From Anseranas semipalmata (Eukaryota; Chordata; Aves; Anseriformes; Anseranatidae): a stretch of 64,000 bases of DNA. The stretch covers positions 389,979 to 453,978 of the forward strand of contig VXAA01000904.1 in the NCBI GenBank assembly GCA_013399115.1, written 5' to 3'. The notes beneath the pieces were generated by a model that saw nothing but the letters and a program-made list of their open reading frames with translations, was not told the DNA's origin and did not search any database. Both the position numbers and the translations under genes were made by a program. The number at the start of each line of letters is the position of its first letter. Position 1 is the stretch's first letter. Of this stretch, positions 1 to 11,200 are shown one piece after another.

Positions 1-1194
1 ACTGTAATGGACTAATTCAGCTGTTTTCTAGGCTAGGCACTTTTCTGTGAAGGACTCCTGTGGTGCTTGATGTTGAGGATGGTGCTGAGGTGACACACAG
101 CAGCACCTTCTTCAGTGACTTCTCCCTGCACTGCCTCAGTCACATCTGCCTGCGTTCCTGGTGTTAAATAACTCTAATTCCTTTCTAGAACAGTGGTGGC
201 TTCAATGCTGTATTTTTTTTTTCCAACCTAGTATTGACAAAGAAATGAGCTAAATCAGCCCAAATTCAGCTCAGGATATAATGGTGGCATCTATACTACC
301 TGGGGTGGATACTTTAGACCACCAGGCTGCAGTACAGGGCTGGCAGTGTCAAGATCACCAGTGATGGGAGGCCTTCACAGACCTCTGAATGCCTGTTGCT
401 TCAAAGCTAGAGCTTGAAGCTCCGAAGACCTACCTGATGAGCAAAAATCTCTGTACTGTGTTTCTCTTGGTACTACACTCCCACGTTCCCAGCAGCACAA
501 CTGCTCACCTGGCAGCAGTGAGGCTAGTACACAAAGCTAACTACGTGCTTAAATGCTTGATGGATTTAGGGCTTATTTTGTCTCCTTTCATTTGGGCCTT
601 ACTGCTCAAAGTAATGCTTGCACATTCAATATTATGGAAAATAATCTAAGCAGACATCAGTAAGGACAGAACACTAAAAAGCAACCCTTAAAAAGCCCAT
701 CTGCACTGACCTGGTGATGTGGATTGGATTTTCCATACTTTAATAATTAACCCATATTTCATTCAACATAATTTTAATTACCTCACTGACACTCAATATT
801 CTATTATTCTACCAAATTATGCTGAAAATAACTTAAATTTTTAACAATGGTAAAAATGTACTTTTTACCTAAAGAGGTAGCAAGCACAGCAGTGTTGTTT
901 TCTCTCGTTATGTTATTCTTGTGGTCTTTTCCACAAATGTCTGGGTGTCTCTTAGGTATTACTTTTTAATCATCCACCCTCATTACATGTAGTGTTTTCT
1001 CCTTTTCCATTTTATAGCACAAAGCCAGAAAGAAGGCAATTAAAATTCAATAATGGTGCAGTGCTTAGACACTCATTAAGTAGTCATTAGGTAGTCTGGA
1101 GACTCATTGTCTTCATGAGAGTTCGTTTTCTTGCTCTCCATGAATCTCGACAGCACACTATTAGCTCAAAACAGCAAGCACACCATGAATGTGA

Positions 1195-1440
1195 ATCCAG
1201 AAGGGCTCGCGAGCCTCCGGGCCCACCACAAGTGCTCCGCTGCCTCCGGGACGCCCACCCAACTCAGATGCAGCAAGCCCCTGGGCTATTCCAGCGGCAC
1301 CTTGGAGGTGTCCAGGCCTGGAGCTGGGGCTGCCCTGCTCCCTGGCTGGGGCTGGGGCACCGTGGCAGTGATTCCTGTCCTCCCCAAAAGGTGATCTAAT
1401 GCCCACTTCCACATCCCCGCTGAAGCCTGGCTAGAGTAAC
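1195..1440. other. GC-rich patch in AT-rich intergenic DNA
   Basis: A block rich in CCTCCGGG, GCTGGGGCT and similar motifs, clearly richer in G and C than its flanks, open in several frames for 60-95 codons on both strands. None of the translations resembles a known family to me (Pro/Gly/Ala-rich, low complexity). It could be a repeat remnant or a small CpG-poor island. Confidence 0.4.
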
Positions 1441-2047
1441 ACCCTCTCCCAGAAACACAGCCCCTGCTTACCAAGAGAGCTTGTAGAAGGATGTGCTTCT
1501 CAGCATGAGTAATTGGCAAAATCGGGTCACCAGGGAGTCAGGAGCAGTCACTGTCAGAATCAGGAGCCAAGCTCATGCCAAAAGAGCATTCAGAACAAGC
1601 AGACTCCATTCTGAGGTGGGAAAAAACGTGCTGGCAGAGATAGGATGGTGACAGAGTACCACTGATTGTCAGATGCGCAAAGGCATCAATAAAATAATGC
1701 TCACTCTCAAAAACTGTGTTACAAAATGAGAGAAGCAGCCTCTCTCAATAATAAGGATTGCCCCTGGACACTAAACAACAGCTTCTGTTCTCCAGACTCT
1801 GAGCATCTTGAGTTTGCTTTGCTCTCTGTCCTTGAGGTGTGGGGGGAGCAGAGGACAAGACAAGCCAGCAGAGACAGCTCCAGCTAGGAAGGCTCCACCA
1901 CAGCTTTATGGAAGGGTCCACTGGAGCTCACAGAGAGCAGCAGGAACAAACTCCAGTGCATTATTTAGGACTACCCTCACACTGCTGACCCTTGTTAGAT
2001 GTGGATCAATATAGCAGCCTCTGTCAGAAAAAGGAGGCTGCAATATG

Positions 2048-2068
2048 AAAAAAAAAAAAAAAAAAAAA
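2048..2068 (+). repeat. Poly(A) run
   Basis: An uninterrupted run of 21 A. It could be the tail of a decayed retrotransposed sequence, but nothing recognisable precedes it. Confidence 0.9.
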
Positions 2069-2699
2069 CTAAAATTAAATTCGTATTAGAGATGCTGAGG
2101 GAAAATAATACAGCCCAAGGGACTATCTGGGTGCAATGGCACAATAAGACAAACCCTGAGGGTCAGCAGGGAGCAATTGAGGGAGCAGAGTGATCCAGAT
2201 TCCCAGCTTGTTTGTCATACCTAGTCACCTCTGGGGCATAAAGCTCTGGCACAGAATCACTTCATCGATAGTCTGTCACCTAAACACTTGCTTGCACAGC
2301 CACAGAGTCATATTTCATGAAATAACAGATTTCCATATTAAAACTTATTTCACCTCTCACTAAACATTGCACCGTTCCTAAGCCTTGCCTTCCCATGACA
2401 CTGGCACCATGTCAGGTGCAGAGCAAGAGCAATGGGTCACTTTGCAGGCTGCCTTTTGCATTTTACTGCATGTACTCAAGCTATTTCTCTGTGCCGTCCA
2501 AACATGCAAAGGCCAAGATGACAATCAGGGATAGCATAAATTTACCAAGGACAAAACACATATGACCCATCTTCTATGGTGAGATAACTGGCTATGTGGA
2601 GGAAGGGAGAAAGGTGGGTGTTATATATACCCTGACTTTAATAAGACTTTTTTATTCTCTGTCAGTGTTGCTTATTTAGAAGTTGCAGTGGTAAGGAAC

Positions 2700-3290
2700 A
2701 GATGAATGGACACTTAAGTGAGCTGAAAATTGCCAGTCTCAAAGCATAGCAGTCAGTGGCAGCCAGCAGCAAGTGGGATACCCCAGAGTTGGCCCAGGGG
2801 CCTGTATTGTTCAACATCTTGTCAGCGACTTCAATAATGACACAGACAAACTCAGCAAATCTGTGGATTATACTAAATTAGAGGGGATGGATGAGAAGAC
2901 AAATGGCAGGACCTCAGTCCAGAGGGACCTCGTGAAACCTGAGGACTGAGCCAACAGAAATGTCATGAAGTTCAACAGAAGAATGCAGAGTCCTGCACCT
3001 GGGTGGGAATAACCCCATGATACAGCTGAGCAGCACATCTGCAAAGAAGGACTTACAACCTGCAGTGGCTGCTAGACTGAATATAAGCTAGAAATCCATT
3101 CTCTTTATCATTCTCAAATGATATATATTAGGATGAACATGGCCACCAGACAGAGTGAAGTTAGTATTCATAACTGAGGTCTGCTGAAGCAGCACCTGGA
3201 ATAGTGTCCAGTTTTGGGGCCCCTTAAGCTCTTTCTCCCAAATAACACAGTATTCAGAGGAGACTGACTAAAGGGTTTTCAGTTTATGAT
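2700..3290 (+). mobile_element. CR1 LINE fragment, old and diverged, plus strand
   Basis: Corresponds to the end of the CR1 reverse-transcriptase ORF and the start of the 3' region. Landmarks in order are GGGGCCTGTATTGTTCAACATCTT, split here as GGGGCCTG and GTTCAACATCTT; CAGAGGGACCTCGTGAAACC; GTCCTGCACCTGGGTGGGAA; and GTGTCCAGTTTTGGGGCCCC. Many substitutions and small indels interrupt the ORF, so it is long dead. The terminal part with the ATTCTATG tail is missing. Confidence 0.85.
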
Positions 3291-3482
3291 GTGATGTGAA
3301 CACGTTATGAACAAAATATGAAATCAAGTATGTCTACATGCCTGTTGCTCTTGTCTCCAAATGAATCTCTGCCTTTCTTCTCTTGTATAATACATTCTTT
3401 CAGATAACACTGGTCATACCTATAGTGCACCAAAAAGTCAGTCTTAGACGTAACTGTAAGCATACTTTGCTGTCTCCTACCT

Positions 3483-3494
3483 TTTTTTTTTTTC
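3483..3494. repeat. Poly(T) run
   Basis: A short T homopolymer in intergenic DNA next to no recognisable element. Confidence 0.7.
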
Positions 3495-4385
3495 ATCTGT
3501 GTGTTTGCTCAATGCTCAATCACTCCAGTTTTGTGTAGGCTTGGAGAGCCAGCAGTGGTCAGGGGTGAGCTGGTCGTCACAAGGCAGCATGCATAGAGCC
3601 ATGTCCTGTAGGAAGGATGGTCCCTTCCTGCAGACAGGATTTTCAGACGCTGGAAACCTCTCACAATTCATCTTATAGAGAGATGCCTTCTGGTGCCTTC
3701 TGAGGGATTATCTGGCAAGCCAGTCACCCCTAAGAAAGAACTTACTTATTGTTTACTGTGACAAATATAATTGGTCTGCCTCCTAATCCAGCTGTGGACA
3801 AGATGTTGAAAGCTCTACTTATCAAAAAACTCAAATGTTCTTTTTCCCTTTATAGTCCAAGCACTCTTTTACCAGGCTCAAAGCCCCAAACCATTAAATA
3901 ATTACTCACCTCACTTCCTTTGTTTGCAATGTCTCTGCATCAAGTAATACAGCTTGTAGCATCTTTAGGAGAGTCAATAAAAAAGCAGCGAGGTTGCCTG
4001 ACGCTTGTGAAGCTTTTGGTACAAATATGTAGGTCAAATGAGACCTTTTATGAATCCCTATCCACAGCAATCTAATGTCTTTGCATTTATTTTCTCACAT
4101 TTACTTCCAGCTGCTCTTCTGTTGCTTTTTATTACTGAAGATCCATGATACTAACCATCCTCCTCCTTCCTTTTAGAGGTCTACTGCTGACTACCAACAG
4201 TGGGATTTTGCTGGAAGTGAACTTGCTTTTATTTTGTGTATGTTTTCATGAATGAAATGCATTTCATATATAAAAGATAGGGACTCACTCTTTTCTTCAT
4301 CGTAAGCCCTTTTCTCCAGCAAGCGGAATAAACCTGAAAATTAAAATGTATCTTGTACAAGATCTGATCTTTTAAGAAGAGCATG

Positions 4386-4436
4386 CTTTTTTTTCTTTTT
4401 TCTTTTTCTTTTTCTTTTTCTTTTTCTTTTTTTTTT
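4386..4436. repeat. (CTTTTT)n microsatellite
   Basis: About seven imperfect copies of a CTTTTT unit bounded by T runs; a pure pyrimidine strand of about 50 bases. Confidence 0.95.
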
Positions 4437-7254
4437 CATGGTGATTCATTGTGTTTGTCTAATAAATCCTAATAAAATGTGATTAATTTAATTTATTTCT
4501 ACCCCTCCATCAATGTTTTATTAGGTTAGAAAAGGACTCTGCACTTCCCACTTTATACCTGTCTGTGGAAGAGTGAGGCCTGCTAACAGCCTGATGGGGT
4601 AAGTCCGTTGCTTAATAGACTTTATGATGCAGTAGCCATTTTGTCAGCTCCTGCTTTCTTGAGACTTTTTGCATTTCTAAGCACCTACTGATCTCTAAGG
4701 ATTTAGTTCCCCACTTCTTTTGTTAATTCAAAATTCACTACTCTCCTTTTCTGGTAAACTTGATTACAGAAGAATAATTAATCTGATAACCATATACAGA
4801 GATTATCAGCTTGGCATCAAATGCAGCTTCACTAAGGTCAACAGACACAGTCTCTCTGGCACTGTGGCACCAACTGTTCTAACCCAGGATGTGTAAATTG
4901 TTCTCTGTCACAATATTTGACTCATGTGCCCATCTCTGCAATCTTGGGGAGCACACAAAATCCCCACTGACAGCTACTTACTGTGCAGATTCATAAATGC
5001 AGGAGAATACTCAAAGGCCTTTAAACACCACTAAAAGCAAACAAAAACCCAGCTACAGAACAGGGTTGATAAGCTGCAGAATCAAGTTGAACTCCTGATG
5101 TATATCTTCCCCCCAGAGTACCAAAGCCAGAATGACAGAAGACATTCAATGAGTTTTATGAAGTTCTAGTGGGGATAGACCTCACTGTCTCTGACAACTG
5201 GTCATGGTCTGGATGATCCAATTTCAGGGCTCTTTGCAAAGTCCAACAGTTTGCTGAGAACTTTGGAACAGATGCAATCTGAAAAGGGCAGGCATTTATT
5301 GGAAGATGAGAGTAGTTTTGTCTTTTTTTTTCAATTCCTTGATTACTTTGAGTATGTTTACATATTGATTCAAGATTTTGCTTCTGTTTTCCAGGCTTGT
5401 ACTGTTAGCAACTGTAGAAGTACCCAGATTCTCAGGACTGAAAACTTTTGTTTTCAAGAGAATAAAAAAAAATATTATAATGCCACATTTTCAAAGGGAC
5501 TTCAAGACTGTTTTCAAGTGTGCATATAATCATTACGTATGACATTTTGCACAAAATGATTCTATTACAATAAGATAGCAGCAAGCATGCTATTCAAAAC
5601 ACTCCAGGATGTATTAAGCAGACAGTTTGGACTCTTTGTGAGCAACAAATTATGGAAATTATTAAAAATGAAACACACCCCAAACTATGTTACCTGTAAA
5701 TTTGATCCATGAGCAAACCCTGGATTAAAGACAAAGGCATATAATGCCACCTAGTGTTTTTCTAAAGTGACCCTCAACAGAAACAGGGATGTAAGAATCT
5801 CTGTCAAACCCATGGGACAAAAAGAAAAGTCTCCTGCTGAGTTTAACATGCATACCATGTTGCATAATTGTCATATGATTGACAGAAAAAAAAAACCAAC
5901 ACCCAAAACAAAGCGTAGTTTGAAGCATATAACCAGTAAAGCAGTAACCTCCAGCTCCTCACATGATTTGAAGGTCATATCCTGCAGAGAGAAGAAAGCA
6001 ACTGAAGTAACCATAAAAGATGCTGTGATTCCTTCCTTGTGTGCAACAAGCAAAAGTACTGCTCATCAGAGAGCAACCACTTCCCTGAGGGTAATCTGCA
6101 TGGCTAAACCATGTTTTCCAGGCTTTAAAGGTTGCCCTTTAATGATCTCCTTAGTGCCTGACTGCTCTAGAGAGCTTGACCCATTCCTGTGCAGCTCTTT
6201 TTTCTTGATTGCTGTGGGAAAAAGTGTGATGAGGTATTCCTCATTAATAAAAAGCAACTGATTGCTTATAGAGTTTGTTTTTGAAGTTTTTTGTGATAAA
6301 TCAGTCTGAATCACAGCCAGACGTAAGTGCAGTAGTCAAGACTGTATCTCCCTGACATTATTTCCACCATAGTTACTTACTGTTTGCTTTTTGAACTTTT
6401 TAGTTCCTGCAAAATCCAAGCATTCCTCTTCTTTTTTTAAATGGCCTTAAATGAAGTTGTGTGTAAAAAACATGGAACCAAGTACACAGACACAATATTA
6501 AGAAGGATGGGAACTGAAGCCTGACTGAGAATCTGTTGTTCAAACTGCCTCTCTTGTGGGATCTGGACCACCACATAGAATAAAAAAAGGTTTCCTTTCC
6601 TCAGTGAACATCACATTGGATTTCAGCCTCCAGTTTGTTACCATGTATTCCCAACAGAAGCTGAAGTCAGACATGCCAAGATCTCCTATTATTTGGGTTG
6701 GAAGTATAATGCCACATCTTCCTTAGCTGGGCATGTGCTTTGCTTCTGCAGTTTGTGTTGCTGCTGAGATAGACTAAGATGACTACTTGCCTTTCCTTTG
6801 GGTGTCTTAAAGCACGTCACAAAGATGGATCAGTACTACTGCTTAATGTATTATCAATCACAGTATCCTTAGTTGTAGTCCAAGTCAAGTAGCAACATTT
6901 TTTGATATTCACATTATGAATCTACTTTCATTTATTTAATTCAGTTCCTGAGTACTTGAAGAGTTGTGGCACAAAAACAGAAAACATAGGGATTATGGTA
7001 ATGGCTAGATGCCAGAAATTAACTTGGTCCAAAATTCACTTGAGATTTCTTCTACAGGCCATACCAATTTGTTATCCATTAGTGTTTTACATGGATGAAG
7101 GAGCTCAGAATGCAGAGTAAAGAAGGAACGGGGAGAAGGAAAACATTAGGTATATTATCAGAGCATGATATATACTTGAAATTAGCAAAAGTGTGATACA
7201 TATGAAGAAGGAAACTTAAATGCTATGAAAAAAACCACCACCACAGTATCCATG

Positions 7255-8068
7255 TGCAAGCCCCCCAAAAATTAGTTTATTATTAGTTTATTGTTCCATC
7301 TGTGTACAGTGAATTTGGTCTAAAACTCTCAGAAGCTGTAATAAGAATTTCTAGAAACCATAGTCATCTACAGCTCAGGCTGTCTCTGTCTCTATACACA
7401 TAAACATATACGACGATGTGGCCAAATATCTTTCTGTCTCTATGCATATACATACCTATCTCTATGTAGGTGAATATGCATATATTTATATAAATATACA
7501 TGTATGCATGTAGTTGCACAGTTCCTTTGAAAGGCACATGTACTAAATGCAGTCCTTTGAACAATCAATGATAACAAGACAATTTGTGGCTGATTAGCCA
7601 TACATATATATATGTGTGTTCAAGGGTAAGTCTGTCAAAGTACAAAAAGATGTGCTTAAATGCCATGAGGACCAGTTAGCACAGGAATCAACAGCAGCTG
7701 GAGTCTAATCCTGCACCATTTCCATCAGAGGCAGCTTCACCAGAGACTCTGAGAGCAGGATTGACGCCTGGCCAGCGCCCAGGAGAATACCTTTCTTTAT
7801 GCCCTAACTGGTGAAAAGGAGACACGGATAACTGCGAATCCTCCCCTCCACTGCCGCAAACATCTTTTTTTCTTCCTGCCCCTGCAATCTATACCGTATT
7901 TACCCACTTCTCACTACACAGACTGGACTCTCCAAGAGTCTGCCCACCTGTTTATGTACTTCAGTAGCTTCCTCCAAATACCTCCAGGATTTGCTTGCTG
8001 GCCTGAAGAAGGCAGCTCAGCAATTTCAGTCCTCTTTTCCACTTCCCGTGCTGCTACTGACACACATT
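7255..8068 (-). other. NEK11: NEK11 3' untranslated region
   Basis: Contiguous sequence after the stop codon, about 810 nt long, with no other AATAAA on this strand before the pair at 7292-7276. It holds a pyrimidine/ATA-rich microsatellite-like stretch (about 7380-7520, and TATATA at 7602-7613). The end is inferred from the poly(A) signals and has not been seen in a transcript. Confidence 0.65.
7276..7292 (-). terminator. Paired AATAAA polyadenylation signals of NEK11
   Basis: Two exact AATAAA hexamers on the minus strand (7292-7287 and 7281-7276) lie about 780 nt after the NEK11 stop. They are followed 20-45 nt further on by a GU-rich stretch (TGTGGTGGTGG then a T run, about 7245-7228), the usual downstream element. 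Cleavage is expected near 7255. Confidence 0.7.
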
Positions 8069-8273
8069 TTACAGCTGAAGACATGCTTCTGAATCCTGTA
8101 GCTGCTCCTCAAAGTAGAGAAGCTGATCCACCTCAAAGCAATCACTTGCTCTAGAAACCAGTTTCTCCAGGTGTCTCCTGATCTCCTCCTCACTGGCCTT
8201 CTGCTGTCTCGCTTGCTTGAGATAGGTGTACACCTTCTCAAATACCTCTGCTCCCAGCTTCTGGATGGCAGAT
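8069..8273 (-). CDS. NEK11: NEK11 terminal coding exon with stop codon
   Basis: The exon starts after a TTTGTCCTTAG acceptor. One base completes Glu, then 67 codons run to a TAA stop at 8071-8069. It reads [38 protein letters not shown] and [20 protein letters not shown], ending QDSEACLQL. Human has SAMQKLGTEVFEEVYNYLKRAR and [17 protein letters not shown] at the same positions and a longer, unrelated last dozen residues. The exon is the most conserved part of the visible tail and is predicted to be mostly helical. Confidence 0.95.
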
Positions 8274-11200
8274 CTAAGGACAAATATTACATAAAGGTCA
8301 AGCCAAAGTTAACTCACATTATATATTAACACAAGCAATTGCAAGAACTGATTTTTTTTTTTTTAATGTTGTAGCTACTTTTTATTAAAATGATATAATG
8401 ATACATCTTATTGTCTGACAGAACAAGGAACTAAAATTTCCTGTGGAATTTCTCTATGGTTGTGTTATACAAAAAGCCCAGGAGTAAAAACCTGGCCATA
8501 GTAAAGTCACGGGACATGCAGACATCATCACTGCTACAAACCAAAACCATTTGCACACCGAATCTGACACGCTGTTTTATCCACAGCAAGTCCAGTATAC
8601 ACACATATATTATTGCCTTTGGATTTCATCAAAACCAAGAGAAGCAACCCCATTCAGCCATACGACAGGGGAATTTTATGAGAACAAACACATTTCAGAA
8701 TTCATTGCTTTATTTTAGCTTCTGTCAAATAACAAGGCAACTGTTGTACCAGATCAGCATGAACTAACTGACACTTCTGTCTTTTCCTACAGCACTATCC
8801 TTTTATCAGTAGACAGATCTGTAATTCAGTGACAAAGAGTACACTCGCAGGAACTTAATGTTGATTTATAAAGATTCAATTGAAAACTGCAAGATAATGA
8901 ACAGAACTTCTTTTTCCAAAGGCAAACATCTTTAAATTCATGTGTCACAAGCCATGATTAATGTAAAATATTCCAATGAGTGGCACATTCATAATATTTT
9001 GATGAAAATATTGGAGTAATTTTCATTCAGCGTATCAGAAAGTCTATCTGCCCGCTCTGCACAAGTCTGCTGCAGGAATTGTGTTCGCTTCATTGTTTAA
9101 ACAAACCTGCTTTGTCACACACACACCAAGCCAGTTTTCCTCCAGTTTCCTGCTGGACCTCAACTGTGCCCATCCATACAAAGCCCACGGCAGGACTGGG
9201 AACCTGAATGGCACCAAGCAAGAGGGCTTGCTGGCAAATGTGCTGTGTACTGCTATACAGACCTGACAGTGCTCATCTGGAAGAATTTCTAGAATTCAGT
9301 GGGTGAGAGAATTTTGGGGTGAAGGTGTTTCAAAAACAGCTCCTTGAGTGTGATTTATCAAAGAAGTTCAAGGATATGAGCTCATTACTGGAGCAGGCGG
9401 ATGTGATGGCACCGCACTGCAGTGTAATGCTGACACACAAAAGGGCATGGCTGGCTGTGCAGCCTCATCCCTCTTTTTCTCTCACTGATTTTTTATGTTA
9501 GGGCAGTTGAGATTTGATTTTCTTTTACTGTCAAACTTGCATGTTCCAGAAGTAATGATGCCCTTCACTTAGTCAGGAAGTGAGCTGGACTTATTGGGAT
9601 CACCTTACAAAGACATCAGCAATTTGTATTGAAAAACATCTAGTTTTGGGTACGTAAAGTAAGCAGCCTTTCCTTCCACCAGCATTTTGCTAGGATTTCA
9701 AGAGTATTTGGGTGGGGCAATCATTTATTTTTCAGGAGATGCATTGTGACATGGAGACGTCTTCAACAAAGCTTCTTAGCATAGCTGAACAAGGTTTCTC
9801 TGAAAAATGACTCTTACCTACTAAAATAAATTAACAATATCTGAGATTCTAATGCTCTAGCATATTTCTCAAGCACTACACATATTGTGTCTCCAGCATG
9901 TGAAAATATTCGATGCCTTAACTCTTTGCTTGGTGGAAATTCTTTTAGACAAAAGGGATTTACTAGGAAGTTAACTGTATAGTATTATGACATTTCAGCC
10001 TGAATATCTGTGCTTATGTTTCCCTTCCACTGACTTTCTGTCACATGCTGTTTTTTATAAATTGAGACTACAGTAAACTGGGAGGATGGACCCCAGCGTT
10101 GTCCTAGGATGGGAACTGTCACATTTACCACCCCAGCAGTGAGCTACCTACTACTTATAAGGGGTTAGCAAGGCTCCTGAAAAATCCTAACACTAAGAAC
10201 AGTAGGACCTGCAGCTGATAAAATGGACAATATACCTAACAAGTTTTCTTGCCTGAAGGAGAGCCTTGATGACTGCTCTGATCTCAGAAGGAGGAAGCAC
10301 TTCTCCTCACATCCCGCCTGCTGTCACTGTTTTGCAGGTTGGTCATGCCCCGCTGTGGTTCACCCTTTGGCTATACACTACACATACATCCTGCTGGCTG
10401 CTGACAGGTCGGGAACTGGCAGCAGAGGCAGCTGAGATCCAGTGTAAGAAGCCATGGGGTCAGACTGGACTCTCTGCAATTCCAGATGTGACTCAGACCC
10501 ACTTCCATAACTAGAAACTGCCTTTTTTTTTTTTTNCAGTGCCATCTAGGGAAAACAAAAACTGCTGGAAGTGATCAATTGCCAGACTCTGGCAATCTCG
10601 GGATTAGATTAGTACAGAAAGCTAAATAGGGATTTGTTTGGCAAATGATGTACATTTCTTCACCAAACCTCAACATAAATATTATATTTCTCTTCAGTGG
10701 TTAAAAATCAATACCTGAGAAGCTATTTTGAAATCACTACTGCTTCATCAATGCCTTTACTGAACCCACCCTCCCCCCTAAACAAATAAGTTTTTTGTCA
10801 GTCCTTTCTACTTAAAGATGAAAAATTAAGCAAACACATACCTCAGGAGTATTGCTTCTGCTAATAAATATGACCTGCAGACTGGAATCTTTTCAGTTTA
10901 GTTTGGCAGAGCATGCAAATTAGCTAATCTGTATAACTGCTGATACAATAAAATTAGGGAAAAAGTGTTCATAGGTTGAAAATTAAGCGGTAGGTAACAA
11001 AAATTATAACCTCCTTTTACAAAAGAACACATCAGTCTCTGTTTGGGCTTGAAAGCTACATTAATGTGAGTCTGCTACCACATAACACATTTTCTGTGAT
11101 GGGGACAGAAATGTGGGATCTAAGACAGTAAATGTCAAAGAGATACTACTGACTGAATCTTCTATTATACCAATGGGTAGGGGTGGTAAATGACTTCCTA

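Larger units (their letters stand above)
1..7254. other. Intergenic sequence downstream of NEK11
   Basis: No exon I can recognise on either strand. It contains a CR1 fragment (2700-3290), a GC-rich patch (1195-1440), a poly(A) run (2048-2068), a CTTTTT microsatellite (4386-4436) and chance ORFs. In mammals NUDT16 follows NEK11 on the same strand; I do not see its Nudix box here, so it may lie further left. Confidence 0.6.

Noticed and set aside
5767..6261. 164-codon plus-strand ORF, the longest after the antisense reading of the RING gene
   Set aside because: No recognisable domain, Lys/Ser/Thr-rich with a poly-Lys stretch from an A homopolymer, and no promoter or homology. It is judged a chance ORF.
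8026..8283. 85-codon minus-strand ORF over the NEK11 last exon
   Set aside because: It is in the wrong frame. The neighbouring frame from the AG acceptor gives the conserved NEK11 C-terminus with a stop at 8071-8069.
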